Part shown: one piece after another, positions 28,917-36,713 of the stretch
How positions within the stretch are numbered: the first letter of the stretch is position 1
Layout: each line of letters starts with the position of its first letter
Source of the DNA: a virus
Reading direction: 5' to 3' (one strand)
DNA: 39,908 nucleotides
Virus record (IMG/VR): IMGVR_UViG_3300030116_006740
Span: 1 to 39,908 of that record
The notes under the pieces: generated by a model
What the model saw: the letters and a program-made list of their open reading frames with translations, nothing else
Told to the model about the DNA's origin: nothing
Databases searched by the model: none
Made by a program: the position numbers and the translations under genes

Positions 28917-31388
28917 ATGTCAAAAAACGAGATTCAAGTTAAAAAGAGAAACGGTAGACTTCAAAAACTAGACATAAATAAAATCAATATCTGTGCCGAA
29001 AGAGCATGTGAAGACATTGATAATGTTTCTCCTAGTGAGGTTGTATTAGATGCCCATGTTCAGCTTTACGATAAAATCACTACCAAAGAAATAGATAAGG
29101 CACTCATCATGAGTGCAAGGCAGAAAATCGAAAAAGAATCAAACTACTCATATGTAGCATCAAAGCTTCTTTTGTTTAATATCCATAAAGAGGTTTTTGG
29201 AGAGAGTCGCGACAGTGACGTTTTCGAGCATCAGTACAAACTTTCTTTTGTAAGAAATATCAAATTACTTGTTAAAGAAAAAGTCTTAAATAAAGAACTT
29301 TTAAACTTTGATTTAAAAAAGCTGTCTGAAGCGATGGTTTTGGATAGAGATTTTAAATTTAAGTATTTAGGTCTACAAATTTTATATGATCGCTATTTTC
29401 ATCACCTCGATGAAAGGCGTTTAGAAACTCCACAGGCATTTTGGATGCGTGTGGCAATGGGGCTTGCATTAAATGAAAAAAATAAAGAAGAAAGAGCGAT
29501 TGAGTTTTACAACGTGCTTTCTCAGTTTCATTTATGCTGTTCAACTCCTACTCTGTTTAATAGTGGCAGTACCCATAGTCAGCTTTCTAGTTGTTACCTT
29601 AATACTTTCGATGATTCCATTGATGGTATATTTGAAGGTCTTTGGCAAGAAGCCCGAAAAAGTAAATTTGCTGGAGGTCTCGGTTTCGATGTTACTAACT
29701 TCCGCGCTGCTAATTCTTATGTTAAAGGCACTAATGGAAAATCTTCTGGGTTAATTCCGTGGCTTAAAATCTATAATGATACGCTTGTAGCAGTTGACCA
29801 AGGGGGTAAAAGGCCCGGTGCTGGCTGTGCATACCTAGAGCCTTGGCATTTAGATATTGAAGACTTTCTTGATCTTAAAAAGAATACGGGCGACGAAAGA
29901 CGCCGTTGCCATGACATGAATACAGCCAATTGGCTTCCTTCTTTGTTTCTTAAAAAGGTTTTAGCTAATGAGGATTGGTATTTGTTTTCTCCATCTGATG
30001 TGCGCGACCTACATGAATTGTATGCACAAGACTTTGATAAGAGATACAAAAAATACTGCAAGATGGCTGATGATGGCAAAATTCAAAACTTTAGAATTAT
30101 AAAAGCTAAAGACCTTTGGAAAAAAATGCTTAGGGTACTTTTTGAAACTGGTCATCCTTGGATGACTTTTAAAGATAATGCCAATCTAAGGTACTCTAAT
30201 GGTCATGAGGGCGTAGTGCATAGCTCTAATCTCTGCACAGAAATCTTTTTGCACACGAAACCTTCAAAGTTTGATGAAGGTGAAAAAACTGAAGTTGGAG
30301 AAACTGCCGTATGCAATCTAAGCTCCGTCAATCTCAAAGAACACATAAAAGAAGATGGTAATTTAGATTTTAAAATGCTTGCAAAAACCATAGCAACGCA
30401 AATGCGTATGTTGGATAATGTAATTGATTTAAATTTTTATCCAACCAAAGAAGCTGAAAAAGCCAACATGAGTCATCGACCTGTTGGTGCGGGAACTATG
30501 GGGTGGGCAGATGTTTTTCATTCTTATAAAGTTAATTTTTCTAGCGATGATGCTATTAAATTTTCTGATGAGCTTTATGAGTTTATCTCATATCATTGTA
30601 TTTTAAATTCTAGCAAAATTGCTAAAGAAAAAGGAACATATTCAACTTATGATGGCTCTCTTTGGAGTCAGGACATTTTGCCTATTGATACTTATAAAAA
30701 CCTTATGGAATACTTGGGTGAAAAACCCTTGGTTCACAGGGGTAAAAAGTTTTGCCCCGAATTAGATTGGAAAACACTTAGAACCCACATAAAAGATCAT
30801 GGAATGCGTAATAGTAATACTATGGCAATTGCTCCCACTGCTACCATATCATATATTCAGGGTTGCTCGCCTTGTATTGAGCCAGATTTTTCTGTGCTTT
30901 TTGTATATGAAAATAAAAGTGGTAATCTTACAATCATTAACGAGTGGTTTATTAAAGAATGTAAGGAAAGAGGGCTTTGGAACCAAGGCATGATTGATGC
31001 CATAAAGGCCGTAGATGGCGATCTGAGCCGTTTAAATGGCGATATCCCCCCAGACCTCAAGGAAAGGTTCTGTACGGCATTTGACCACGATCAATTCAGG
31101 CTGGTTGACGGTGCTGCCGCCAAGCAAAAATGGATTGATATGGGGCAATCTTTGAATTTATTTAATAAATCTACCTCTTTAAAATATTTGCATGATTTAT
31201 ATATCCATGCTATGAATAGAGGGTTAAAAAGCACATACTATTTAAGGAACAGAAGTGCGAGCGAAATTGAGAAATCGACTCAGGGTGGTGGTAACTCTGA
31301 TAATACTAACCCAAGTGGTGATAATGATAGCGGGTCTTCTCCTAAAGCTTGCTCGATCTTAGACCCAACTTGTGAAAGTTGTCAATAA
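28917..31388 (+). CDS. nrdA: Ribonucleotide reductase class I, alpha subunit (NrdA)
   Basis: 823 residues, full-length and without an intein. An ATP-cone domain (about 1-95, IQVKKRNGRLQKLDINKI at its start) implies dATP/ATP allosteric control. Catalytic residues are intact: C226 in LSSCYLN and C466 in AVCNLSS (redox pair), the radical triad N438-L-C440-T-E442, and the radical-transfer tyrosine pair in LKSTYYLRN. The C-terminal CESCQ is the redox-active tail that accepts electrons from a thioredoxin or glutaredoxin, none of which is in this window. A Shine-Dalgarno-like AAGG precedes the ATG. It is followed by nrdB with a promoter-like box between them. Confidence 0.97.
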   Translation: MSKNEIQVKKRNGRLQKLDINKINICAERACEDIDNVSPSEVVLDAHVQLYDKITTKEIDKALIMSARQKIEKESNYSYVASKLLLFNIHKEVFGESRDSDVFEHQYKLSFVRNIKLLVKEKVLNKELLNFDLKKLSEAMVLDRDFKFKYLGLQILYDRYFHHLDERRLETPQAFWMRVAMGLALNEKNKEERAIEFYNVLSQFHLCCSTPTLFNSGSTHSQLSSCYLNTFDDSIDGIFEGLWQEARKSKFAGGLGFDVTNFRAANSYVKGTNGKSSGLIPWLKIYNDTLVAVDQGGKRPGAGCAYLEPWHLDIEDFLDLKKNTGDERRRCHDMNTANWLPSLFLKKVLANEDWYLFSPSDVRDLHELYAQDFDKRYKKYCKMADDGKIQNFRIIKAKDLWKKMLRVLFETGHPWMTFKDNANLRYSNGHEGVVHSSNLCTEIFLHTKPSKFDEGEKTEVGETAVCNLSSVNLKEHIKEDGNLDFKMLAKTIATQMRMLDNVIDLNFYPTKEAEKANMSHRPVGAGTMGWADVFHSYKVNFSSDDAIKFSDELYEFISYHCILNSSKIAKEKGTYSTYDGSLWSQDILPIDTYKNLMEYLGEKPLVHRGKKFCPELDWKTLRTHIKDHGMRNSNTMAIAPTATISYIQGCSPCIEPDFSVLFVYENKSGNLTIINEWFIKECKERGLWNQGMIDAIKAVDGDLSRLNGDIPPDLKERFCTAFDHDQFRLVDGAAAKQKWIDMGQSLNLFNKSTSLKYLHDLYIHAMNRGLKSTYYLRNRSASEIEKSTQGGGNSDNTNPSGDNDSGSSPKACSILDPTCESCQ

Positions 31389-31413
31389 AAAGTGTATATA
31401 TATTGTATAAGTA

Positions 31414-32424
31414 ATGAGTAAGAGTGGATTATTATTGGATGAGAATGTAGCGGGTGTAAATCAAATTTTACCCCACAAACATGAATTTGCTTGGGATTTG
31501 TTTCTAAAAGGCGTAGCAAATAATTGGTCGCCAGCCGAAATAAACATGAGCGATGACGTAGACCAGTGGAAAAATGGAACTTTAAGCAAAGATGAAAAAT
31601 TACTCGTTAAAAGATGCCTTGGGTTTTTTGCTGGAAGTGAGTCCTTGGTTGGCAATAATTTACTTCTTAATGTCGCGAAGTGGATAACGGACGCTGAATG
31701 CGGCCAATACATCATGCGGCAAGCATATGAGGAGTCTTTGCACAACTGGACTGTTGTAACGTGCTGTGATTCTTTTTCATTAAAAGTTGGTGAGGTTTAT
31801 GAAGCTTATTTAAACATTCCTTCTATTAAAGCCAAAGACGACTTCCTGATGCAAATTACAACTGATATTAATCGTCAGGATTTTTCTACAAAAAGCACAG
31901 AGGGAAAAAGAGAATTTTTAAGAAATTTAATTACATATTATATTGTTTGTGAAGGTACATTTTTCTTCAGTGGCTTTGCTATGCTTTTGGCCCTAGGTCG
32001 GCAAAATAAGCTGCCCGGACTTTCTGACCAAATTAGGTATACCCTCCGAGACGAGAGTCTACATATCCAATTTGGTACGTATTTAATAAATACGATTAAA
32101 GAACAATATCCATCGGTGTGGACAAAAAAATTCGAGGAAGAAACTGTTGAGCACATCAAAAAAGCTGTTGAACTTGAAATAGCTTATGCTCATGACGTTC
32201 TTCCACGAGGAATTCTTGGCTTAAATGCTGAGATGTTTGTCGATTACATGCAATACATTGGTAATCGGCGTCTTGAAGGCATTGGCATCGACTTCCGTTT
32301 TGACAGCGATCAGAACCCATTTCCGTGGCTTGCTGAAGTTGTTGACACGGGAGCGATGACCAATTTCTTTGAAAGAAAAGTTAAAGATTACCAAAGCTCT
32401 GGAGTTCTTGAAGATGACTTCTAA
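31414..32424 (+). CDS. nrdB: Ribonucleotide reductase class I, beta subunit (NrdB), radical Tyr replaced by Val
   Basis: 336 residues, strongly like the chlamydial (class Ic) R2 proteins in FLRNLITYYIVCEGTFFF, LALGRQNKLPGLSDQ, PRGILGLNAEMF and NPFPWLAEV. All six metal ligands are present: E76 (Glu rather than Asp, as in class Ic), E107, H110, E180, E214 and H217. The residue four after H110, normally the radical Tyr, is Val (V114, codon 31753-31755); Chlamydia has Phe. The protein therefore presumably uses a metal-based oxidant such as a Mn/Fe centre instead of a tyrosyl radical. The metal choice is inference. TATATA and TATAAG boxes lie just upstream. Confidence 0.96.
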   Translation: MSKSGLLLDENVAGVNQILPHKHEFAWDLFLKGVANNWSPAEINMSDDVDQWKNGTLSKDEKLLVKRCLGFFAGSESLVGNNLLLNVAKWITDAECGQYIMRQAYEESLHNWTVVTCCDSFSLKVGEVYEAYLNIPSIKAKDDFLMQITTDINRQDFSTKSTEGKREFLRNLITYYIVCEGTFFFSGFAMLLALGRQNKLPGLSDQIRYTLRDESLHIQFGTYLINTIKEQYPSVWTKKFEEETVEHIKKAVELEIAYAHDVLPRGILGLNAEMFVDYMQYIGNRRLEGIGIDFRFDSDQNPFPWLAEVVDTGAMTNFFERKVKDYQSSGVLEDDF

Positions 32425-33208
32425 AAACGTAATCTATACAATCAACGCAAAATCCAGAAACGAAGAAAATTGCCCCAATAACACTTGGGAGCTTGCACCG
32501 CTATACGCATTCAAGGCGTATGCAGAAAAAGTTCAAGCAGATTTGGTGGTTATTGATGAGGACTCAATTCCAGCGTTGAGTTTACCATCAACACTTAATT
32601 TTTTCCAATGTGCTTGTATGTTAAAGTTTTCTATTTTTGATCACTTTGTTAAATCTGAATATGAAAAAATGATTCTTTTAGATTTAGATATACTTGTGAG
32701 AGCAGAAGCTAGGGATGTATTTAAGGAAGAGTGTCATGGTATTCACATGATGCCGCAGCCCAAAAAATCACAAAGAGAGGCTTTTAAATATTTTTTAAAA
32801 CAAAATTTTAAATTTAAAGGTGATATGCCCGAATACTATAATGGGGCTATGATTTACGCTAATAAAAAAGCGATCACTGATTTTTATAATAAAGTTCCAA
32901 AACTTGGCGAATGGTTTGGCTTTTATAAAAAATATAACCTACACAAAAATCCAGTAACCTCATTTGTGAACGAAGACAACCTTCATGAAGAGTGGAATGA
33001 ACAATGTCTTTTAAGTTTTTTCTTTCACGAGCAACAAATTAAAATTCATCCACTTTATCCAGACCTTGGAAATTTAAAGTATTGGCTTGTGGGCTGGAAA
33101 AACAAACGTCCCTACGATGACGATAGAGAAGGTGGAGATGCAATTCATTTTTGTGGCCCAGAAGGCAAAGCACATTTGACCAAAATGGGTTTGATGACTA
33201 AATTTTAA
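32414..33208 (+). CDS. Glycosyltransferase-like protein (GT8-like, GT-A)
   Basis: 264 residues from ATG 32414, which overlaps the nrdB stop by 11 bp; an earlier ATG (32369) is inside nrdB. A DxD-like motif is in KMILLDLDILVRAEA. A later EYYNGAMIYANKKAI is the N-x-G motif of nucleotide-sugar transferases, and DAIHFCGPEGKAH resembles the C-terminal His region (compare GT8 'HxxGxxKPW'). Acceptor unknown. Co-transcribed with nrdA-nrdB. Confidence 0.72.
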   Translation: MTSKNVIYTINAKSRNEENCPNNTWELAPLYAFKAYAEKVQADLVVIDEDSIPALSLPSTLNFFQCACMLKFSIFDHFVKSEYEKMILLDLDILVRAEARDVFKEECHGIHMMPQPKKSQREAFKYFLKQNFKFKGDMPEYYNGAMIYANKKAITDFYNKVPKLGEWFGFYKKYNLHKNPVTSFVNEDNLHEEWNEQCLLSFFFHEQQIKIHPLYPDLGNLKYWLVGWKNKRPYDDDREGGDAIHFCGPEGKAHLTKMGLMTKF

Positions 33209-33236
33209 TTGATTAAATTTTATTTTTGTGTATAAT
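33209..33236 (+). promoter_or_regulatory. Promoter of the tmRNA gene
   Basis: TTGATT (33209-33214), 16-nt spacer, perfect TATAAT (33231-33236), then 7 nt to the first G of the tmRNA at 33244. GTG immediately precedes the TATAAT, as in the AGTGTAATTA boxes. Confidence 0.7.
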
Positions 33237-33243
33237 ATATTAA

Positions 33244-33651
33244 GGGAGCGTACTGGTTTCGATTTAGGGCCTTACGCAAGATTGCAAGTAGAGGATGATG
33301 GTTGGCCTCTTTAAAAATCCGTCAAGGCTATTCAACTGCCAAAAATAATGTTGATATGGCCCCTTCTCTGGCCGAAGCTGATGCGATTCTCGCTAAGTTC
33401 GGTTGGGCTGAAGAGGCTGCTGTAGCTGCGTAAGCTACCCGTCCTACTCTGGATGCTCGTTAAGGAGCTAGGGCGTCGATAACGGGCAAAAAAAACTAGG
33501 AAGGGTGAGGAGTCTAGTATAAATAAAGTGCCTCCAGCCTCGTGTGTAGTTGTCAGTGACGAAGCGCGGGACAAGTAACACTGACTAAGCTTGTAGTATA
33601 TCTGAGCAGATGGTTTTAAAGACGCGGGTTCGACTCCCGCCGCTTCCACCA
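33244..33651 (+). ncRNA. ssrA: Transfer-messenger RNA (tmRNA), one-piece
   Basis: 408 nt. The tRNA-like part is formed by the 5' GGGAGCG and 3' CGCTTCC (one G-U) with discriminator A and encoded CCA (33649-33651). The 5' end shows the invariant GGTTTCGA, and the 3' half has a T-arm CGGGTTCGACTCCCG. The mRNA-like domain resumes at GCC 33338 and ends at TAA 33431-33433. The tag is about 31 residues, beginning AKNNVD and ending AEEAAVAA; its hydrophobic C-terminus (AVAA) fits ClpXP-type degradation signals. Tags of about 10-20 residues are usual. It rescues stalled ribosomes and tags products; the gene presumably supports translation late in infection. Confidence 0.95.
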
Positions 33652-33654
33652 TTT

Positions 33655-34116
33655 TCATTGTAGCTGGCCTACGATTTCATCATTCCAGACCAAACCAAAC
33701 CAAGTATCATCTCGATTATCACCTATTACCCAGCATTGGCCCTCTTGAACTATTTCTGGTTCCCAAGTTGAACCTTCGCTTATATTTATGTGGCTAAATT
33801 CATCAATATATAATTTATTGTTTTTAAATATGTAGCCATTTACAATCTGAATTACATCGCCCGGAACCCCTATTACCCTTTTTATTAAAAAGTCTTCTTC
33901 TTCATAGTCCCAAAAGACCACCACATCGCCCTCTCTGGGTTCTGAAAAATCATAAGAAAGTTTATTAACTAATACAATATCAAAATTATCCTGAGAAGGA
34001 TTCATAGAATCCCCCACAACAATAAAAAACTTATAACCAAAGGTAAAAATGCAGACAAATATAATAAAAAGAATTAATAGTCTTATATTTTTTAAAATTT
34101 TTTTGTACACGTTCAT
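33655..34116 (-). CDS. lepB: Signal peptidase I (LepB-like)
   Basis: 153 residues. One N-terminal membrane anchor (LLILFIIFVCIFTFGYKFFI, about 13-32) is followed by the Ser/Lys catalytic dyad: S37 in VVGDSMNPS and K79 in FLIKRVIGVPGD. The third signature GDNRDDTWFG is near the C-terminus. The enzyme is much shorter than E. coli LepB (324 residues) and about the size of short bacterial SipS-type enzymes. It would cleave signal peptides at the outer face of the membrane. It converges on the tmRNA, with stop and tmRNA 3' end 3 nt apart. Phage-encoded signal peptidases are rare; the secreted protease at 20411 is a candidate substrate. Confidence 0.9.
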   Translation of the reverse strand: MNVYKKILKNIRLLILFIIFVCIFTFGYKFFIVVGDSMNPSQDNFDIVLVNKLSYDFSEPREGDVVVFWDYEEEDFLIKRVIGVPGDVIQIVNGYIFKNNKLYIDEFSHINISEGSTWEPEIVQEGQCWVIGDNRDDTWFGLVWNDEIVGQLQ

Positions 34117-34123
34117 TTATAAG

Positions 34124-34133
34124 AGTGTAATTA
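34124..34133 (+). promoter_or_regulatory. AGTGTAATTA box between lepB and the membrane/coiled-coil gene
   Basis: AGTGTAATTA (34124-34133) is 9 nt from ATG 34143. The complement contains TATAAT, which could serve lepB on the other strand. Confidence 0.5.
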
Positions 34134-34142
34134 TATTTGACG

Positions 34143-34430
34143 ATGGATACTCAACTTCTAATCAATGTGGCCTTCGGACTTGTTTCGTTCCTTGGAGGGT
34201 GGTTAATTAAGATGGTTTTGGGCCATATTAACGAGCTAAAAGCAAGCCATGAGAGGCTGCTTATAAAGCATATAGAGGACATGGAAGACCTCCTAGAAAA
34301 GCACACGAATTTAGCCCTTTCTATGCCTGAAAAATACGTATCTAAAGACGACTTCCAATCATTTGTAGAGAGAATCGACCACCGCTTCAATAGACTAGAA
34401 GAAAAACTAGACGACGCACTTAAAAAATAG
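34143..34430 (+). CDS. Membrane-anchored coiled-coil protein, 95 aa
   Basis: Start ATG 34143; TTG 34137 is also in frame. One transmembrane helix (INVAFGLVSFLGGWLIKMVLG) then a long charged coiled coil (HINELKASHERLLIKHIEDM through DHRFNRLEEKLDDAL). Small proteins of this layout occur in many phages, sometimes near lysis genes; a spanin- or assembly-type role is possible but not shown. No Shine-Dalgarno. Confidence 0.65.
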   Translation: MDTQLLINVAFGLVSFLGGWLIKMVLGHINELKASHERLLIKHIEDMEDLLEKHTNLALSMPEKYVSKDDFQSFVERIDHRFNRLEEKLDDALKK

Positions 34431-34453
34431 TTTTAATTTCTCAAAAAAATAGC

Positions 34454-34459
34454 TATAAT
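34454..34459 (+). promoter_or_regulatory. TATAAT box 5 nt before ATG 34465
   Basis: TATAAT, GAGAA, ATG. No -35 is seen. This would start the sugar operon to the right end. Confidence 0.55.
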
Positions 34460-34464
34460 GAGAA

Positions 34465-35280
34465 ATGTTTTCGATTTATAGCACTGCCTTCAATGTAATC
34501 AAAAATAGCTTCGATTATAAAGAGGCGGTGCATAATTTCTGTACCTTTGCAGAAGAAGTTGTAATTTCCATAAATGAAAGCGAAGACGCCACCCTTCAGG
34601 CTTTTGAAGAGCTTTGTAAAGAATATACTAATCTTAAATTGGTAAAAGCCAATATAAGCTATGAAGACCCATGCCTAGACGGAAAGCTTTTTAATATAGC
34701 TTTACAAAACACGACTCAAGAATTCAAAATTTTACTTGGCTTAGATCAGCGCATACCCCTATATCAACGTGGTGAGTGGGAAAGGTTAGCTTACCAAATG
34801 AGGTTCAGTGATTTCGATGCTTACATGATACCTATTTTAGACCTTTGGGGAACCACAGAAAAAGTAAGATGGGACAAAGAAAATAATGTTAATTTTATGT
34901 GGGCTCTTCACGGGGGTGACTTGTATCGTGGGCCTGTTGATTTTGCACGACTTGATAATGGCAAATACGACCCAGCAAAAAGTGACTCTAACGAGCTTAT
35001 CTATGAAGATGGAAGCTTGGTTCGTAGCCAGCAATACCTGCTTGGTCAATGTCAAACACTAGAAAAGTATTTGGACACTTTAAAAATGCAAAACGTATTT
35101 CTTTATCACATTGGCTATGTGAATTTTGAAAATAGAATCAAAGTTAATAAAGACATATGGCAAAAGCAGTGGGAAGAAATAAGGCCAATAGAAAAAAAAC
35201 AAAATCAAGTAGCAATAACAGAAAAACAATTAGAACAATACGAAACATTTAAACACGGATTAAAACTTTGGAACGAATAA
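34465..35280 (+). CDS. GT-A-like glycosyltransferase, 271 aa
   Basis: It opens with a short strand-helix unit, then EEVVISINESEDATLQAFEE and NLKLVKANISYEDPCLDGK, the layout of GT2 nucleotide-sugar binding, with FKILLGLDQRIP in place of the DxD strand. The rest is unique: DAYMIPILDLWGTTEKV and MWALHGGDLYRGPVDFA. No signal peptide or membrane helix. First gene of the sugar operon; the dehydrogenase starts 2 nt after its stop. Family assignment is tentative. Confidence 0.55.
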   Translation: MFSIYSTAFNVIKNSFDYKEAVHNFCTFAEEVVISINESEDATLQAFEELCKEYTNLKLVKANISYEDPCLDGKLFNIALQNTTQEFKILLGLDQRIPLYQRGEWERLAYQMRFSDFDAYMIPILDLWGTTEKVRWDKENNVNFMWALHGGDLYRGPVDFARLDNGKYDPAKSDSNELIYEDGSLVRSQQYLLGQCQTLEKYLDTLKMQNVFLYHIGYVNFENRIKVNKDIWQKQWEEIRPIEKKQNQVAITEKQLEQYETFKHGLKLWNE

Positions 35281-35281
35281 A

Positions 35282-36265
35282 ATGAAAAAACTAGGATTAA
35301 TAGGTTGTGGCTACTGGGGGCCAAACATTGTAAGAAACATACAAAAAGTTAAACATGCTTCGTTAGATTTTATTGTTGATACTAATCCCGAAGCTTTAAA
35401 CAAGCTTCCGGTTGTCACATCTTTGTACGACAATCTAGAAACAGCACTAGGCAGACACAGTGATGTTGATGGGATTATTATAGCGACACCCATTTCTACA
35501 CATTTTGAATTGGCTAAAAAAGCTCTTGAGGCAGGTAAACACGTACTCATCCAAAAGCCAATGACAATGGATGTAAATGAATGTGACGTTCTTAATGAGA
35601 TTGCTAAATCAAAAGGCTTGACTATAATGGTTGCCCACACGTTTTTGTTTACAGGGGCAGTCAGAAAACTAAAAGAGCTAATTGATTCAAATCACCTAGG
35701 CAATCTAAAACATTTTGATTCGTGCAGGATTAACCTTGGTTTATTTCAAAGAGATTCTAATGTCGTATGGGACTTAGCTCCTCACGATTTTTCTATTTTA
35801 AGTTATCTTATCGGAGACAAAAAACCCATGTTCTTATCAGCCGTGGGTTCTACCCACACCCCAAAGGGTAATGCTGATGTAGCTAATATATCTATTCAGT
35901 ATGAGGATAACTTTTCAGCACACATACATATTAGCTGGTTTTCACCCATCAAGGTAAGAAATCTAATCTTAAATGGCGATGAAAAGATGGTTGTTTATAA
36001 CGATAATAAACCTTCAGAAAAAATAATGATATATGACAAAAGCGTTAGCTATGATGAAAGCGTTTTTGATTATAGATCGGGTGATATGTTTTGCCCAAAA
36101 CTTGAACACACTGAAGCTATTGAAGAAGAAATTAGACACTTCTGCGATTGCATGGATGGAGCAGAGTGTATTTCTGGCCCAGAACTAGGTAAAAAGGTTG
36201 TACAGCTTATTGAGGCTACAAACAAGTCAATAGGGCTTAAAGGAGAACCTTTCGATGTACAGTAA
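35282..36265 (+). CDS. Gfo/Idh/MocA-family oxidoreductase (WbpB/WlbA-like)
   Basis: 327 residues. The NAD(P)-binding [15 protein letters not shown] (GxGxxG) is at the N-terminus, and [13 protein letters not shown] contains the conserved Lys of the E-K-P motif (here Q-K-P). In the second domain [16 protein letters not shown] carries the D-x3-H-D acidic/His motif. Such enzymes oxidise the sugar C3 hydroxyl of UDP-GlcNAcA (WbpB/WlbA). Its context with an aminotransferase and a hexapeptide acyltransferase strongly suggests this role. Confidence 0.85.
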   Translation: MKKLGLIGCGYWGPNIVRNIQKVKHASLDFIVDTNPEALNKLPVVTSLYDNLETALGRHSDVDGIIIATPISTHFELAKKALEAGKHVLIQKPMTMDVNECDVLNEIAKSKGLTIMVAHTFLFTGAVRKLKELIDSNHLGNLKHFDSCRINLGLFQRDSNVVWDLAPHDFSILSYLIGDKKPMFLSAVGSTHTPKGNADVANISIQYEDNFSAHIHISWFSPIKVRNLILNGDEKMVVYNDNKPSEKIMIYDKSVSYDESVFDYRSGDMFCPKLEHTEAIEEEIRHFCDCMDGAECISGPELGKKVVQLIEATNKSIGLKGEPFDVQ

Positions 36266-36713
36266 TGTAAAAGATACCAAAATGGGACGGGCAGTAACCG
36301 TTCACAACTATGTAAATGTTTATGGCTGCGAAATTGGAGAGCGCACAACACTTGGTTCTTATGTCGAAGTCCAAAAAAACGCAACTATAGGCAAGAACTG
36401 TAAAATATCTAGCCATTCTTTTATTTGCGAGGGGGTAACAATTGAAGATGAAGTTTTTGTAGGTCATGGAGTTATGTTTATTAATGACAAGAAGCCAAAA
36501 GCCTGTAACGAAGACGGCTCTAAGCAGCAAGACGGTGATTGGCAACTAGAAAAAACAATTGTAAAAAAAGGAGCCTCAATTGGATCAAATGCTACAATTT
36601 TATGTGGAATAGAAATTGGTGAAAATGCAATTGTCGGTGCAGGATCAGTGGTAACAAAAAATGTTCCTGCGAATACAACTGTTTATGGTAACCCAGCAAA
36701 ACCAAAAGTATGA
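36255..36713 (+). CDS. Hexapeptide (LbH) acyltransferase, WbpD/WlbB-like
   Basis: 152 residues. Repeated hexads (I-G-x-x-x-x and V-x-I-x-x) run from [20 protein letters not shown] through [26 protein letters not shown]. The catalytic His region is [18 protein letters not shown], and the end [10 protein letters not shown] is the WlbB-type closure. These enzymes N-acetylate a 3-amino-uronic acid. It overlaps the dehydrogenase by 11 bp and the aminotransferase by 4 bp. Confidence 0.9.
   Translation: MYSNVKDTKMGRAVTVHNYVNVYGCEIGERTTLGSYVEVQKNATIGKNCKISSHSFICEGVTIEDEVFVGHGVMFINDKKPKACNEDGSKQQDGDWQLEKTIVKKGASIGSNATILCGIEIGENAIVGAGSVVTKNVPANTTVYGNPAKPKV

Noticed and set aside
29473-29754. Alternative-frame 93-codon open frame inside nrdA
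   Set aside because: It is a frame shadow within the conserved catalytic part of nrdA with no ribosome binding site of its own.
28917-31388. Intein or intron in nrdA or nrdB
   Set aside because: Both proteins are of normal length and their catalytic motifs are evenly spaced; no splicing motif is visible.
33332-33658. Open frame of 108 codons on the minus strand (reads VEAAGVEPASLKPS near its start)
   Set aside because: It is the complement of the tmRNA gene; such frames recur opposite tmRNAs and are a known false gene pattern.
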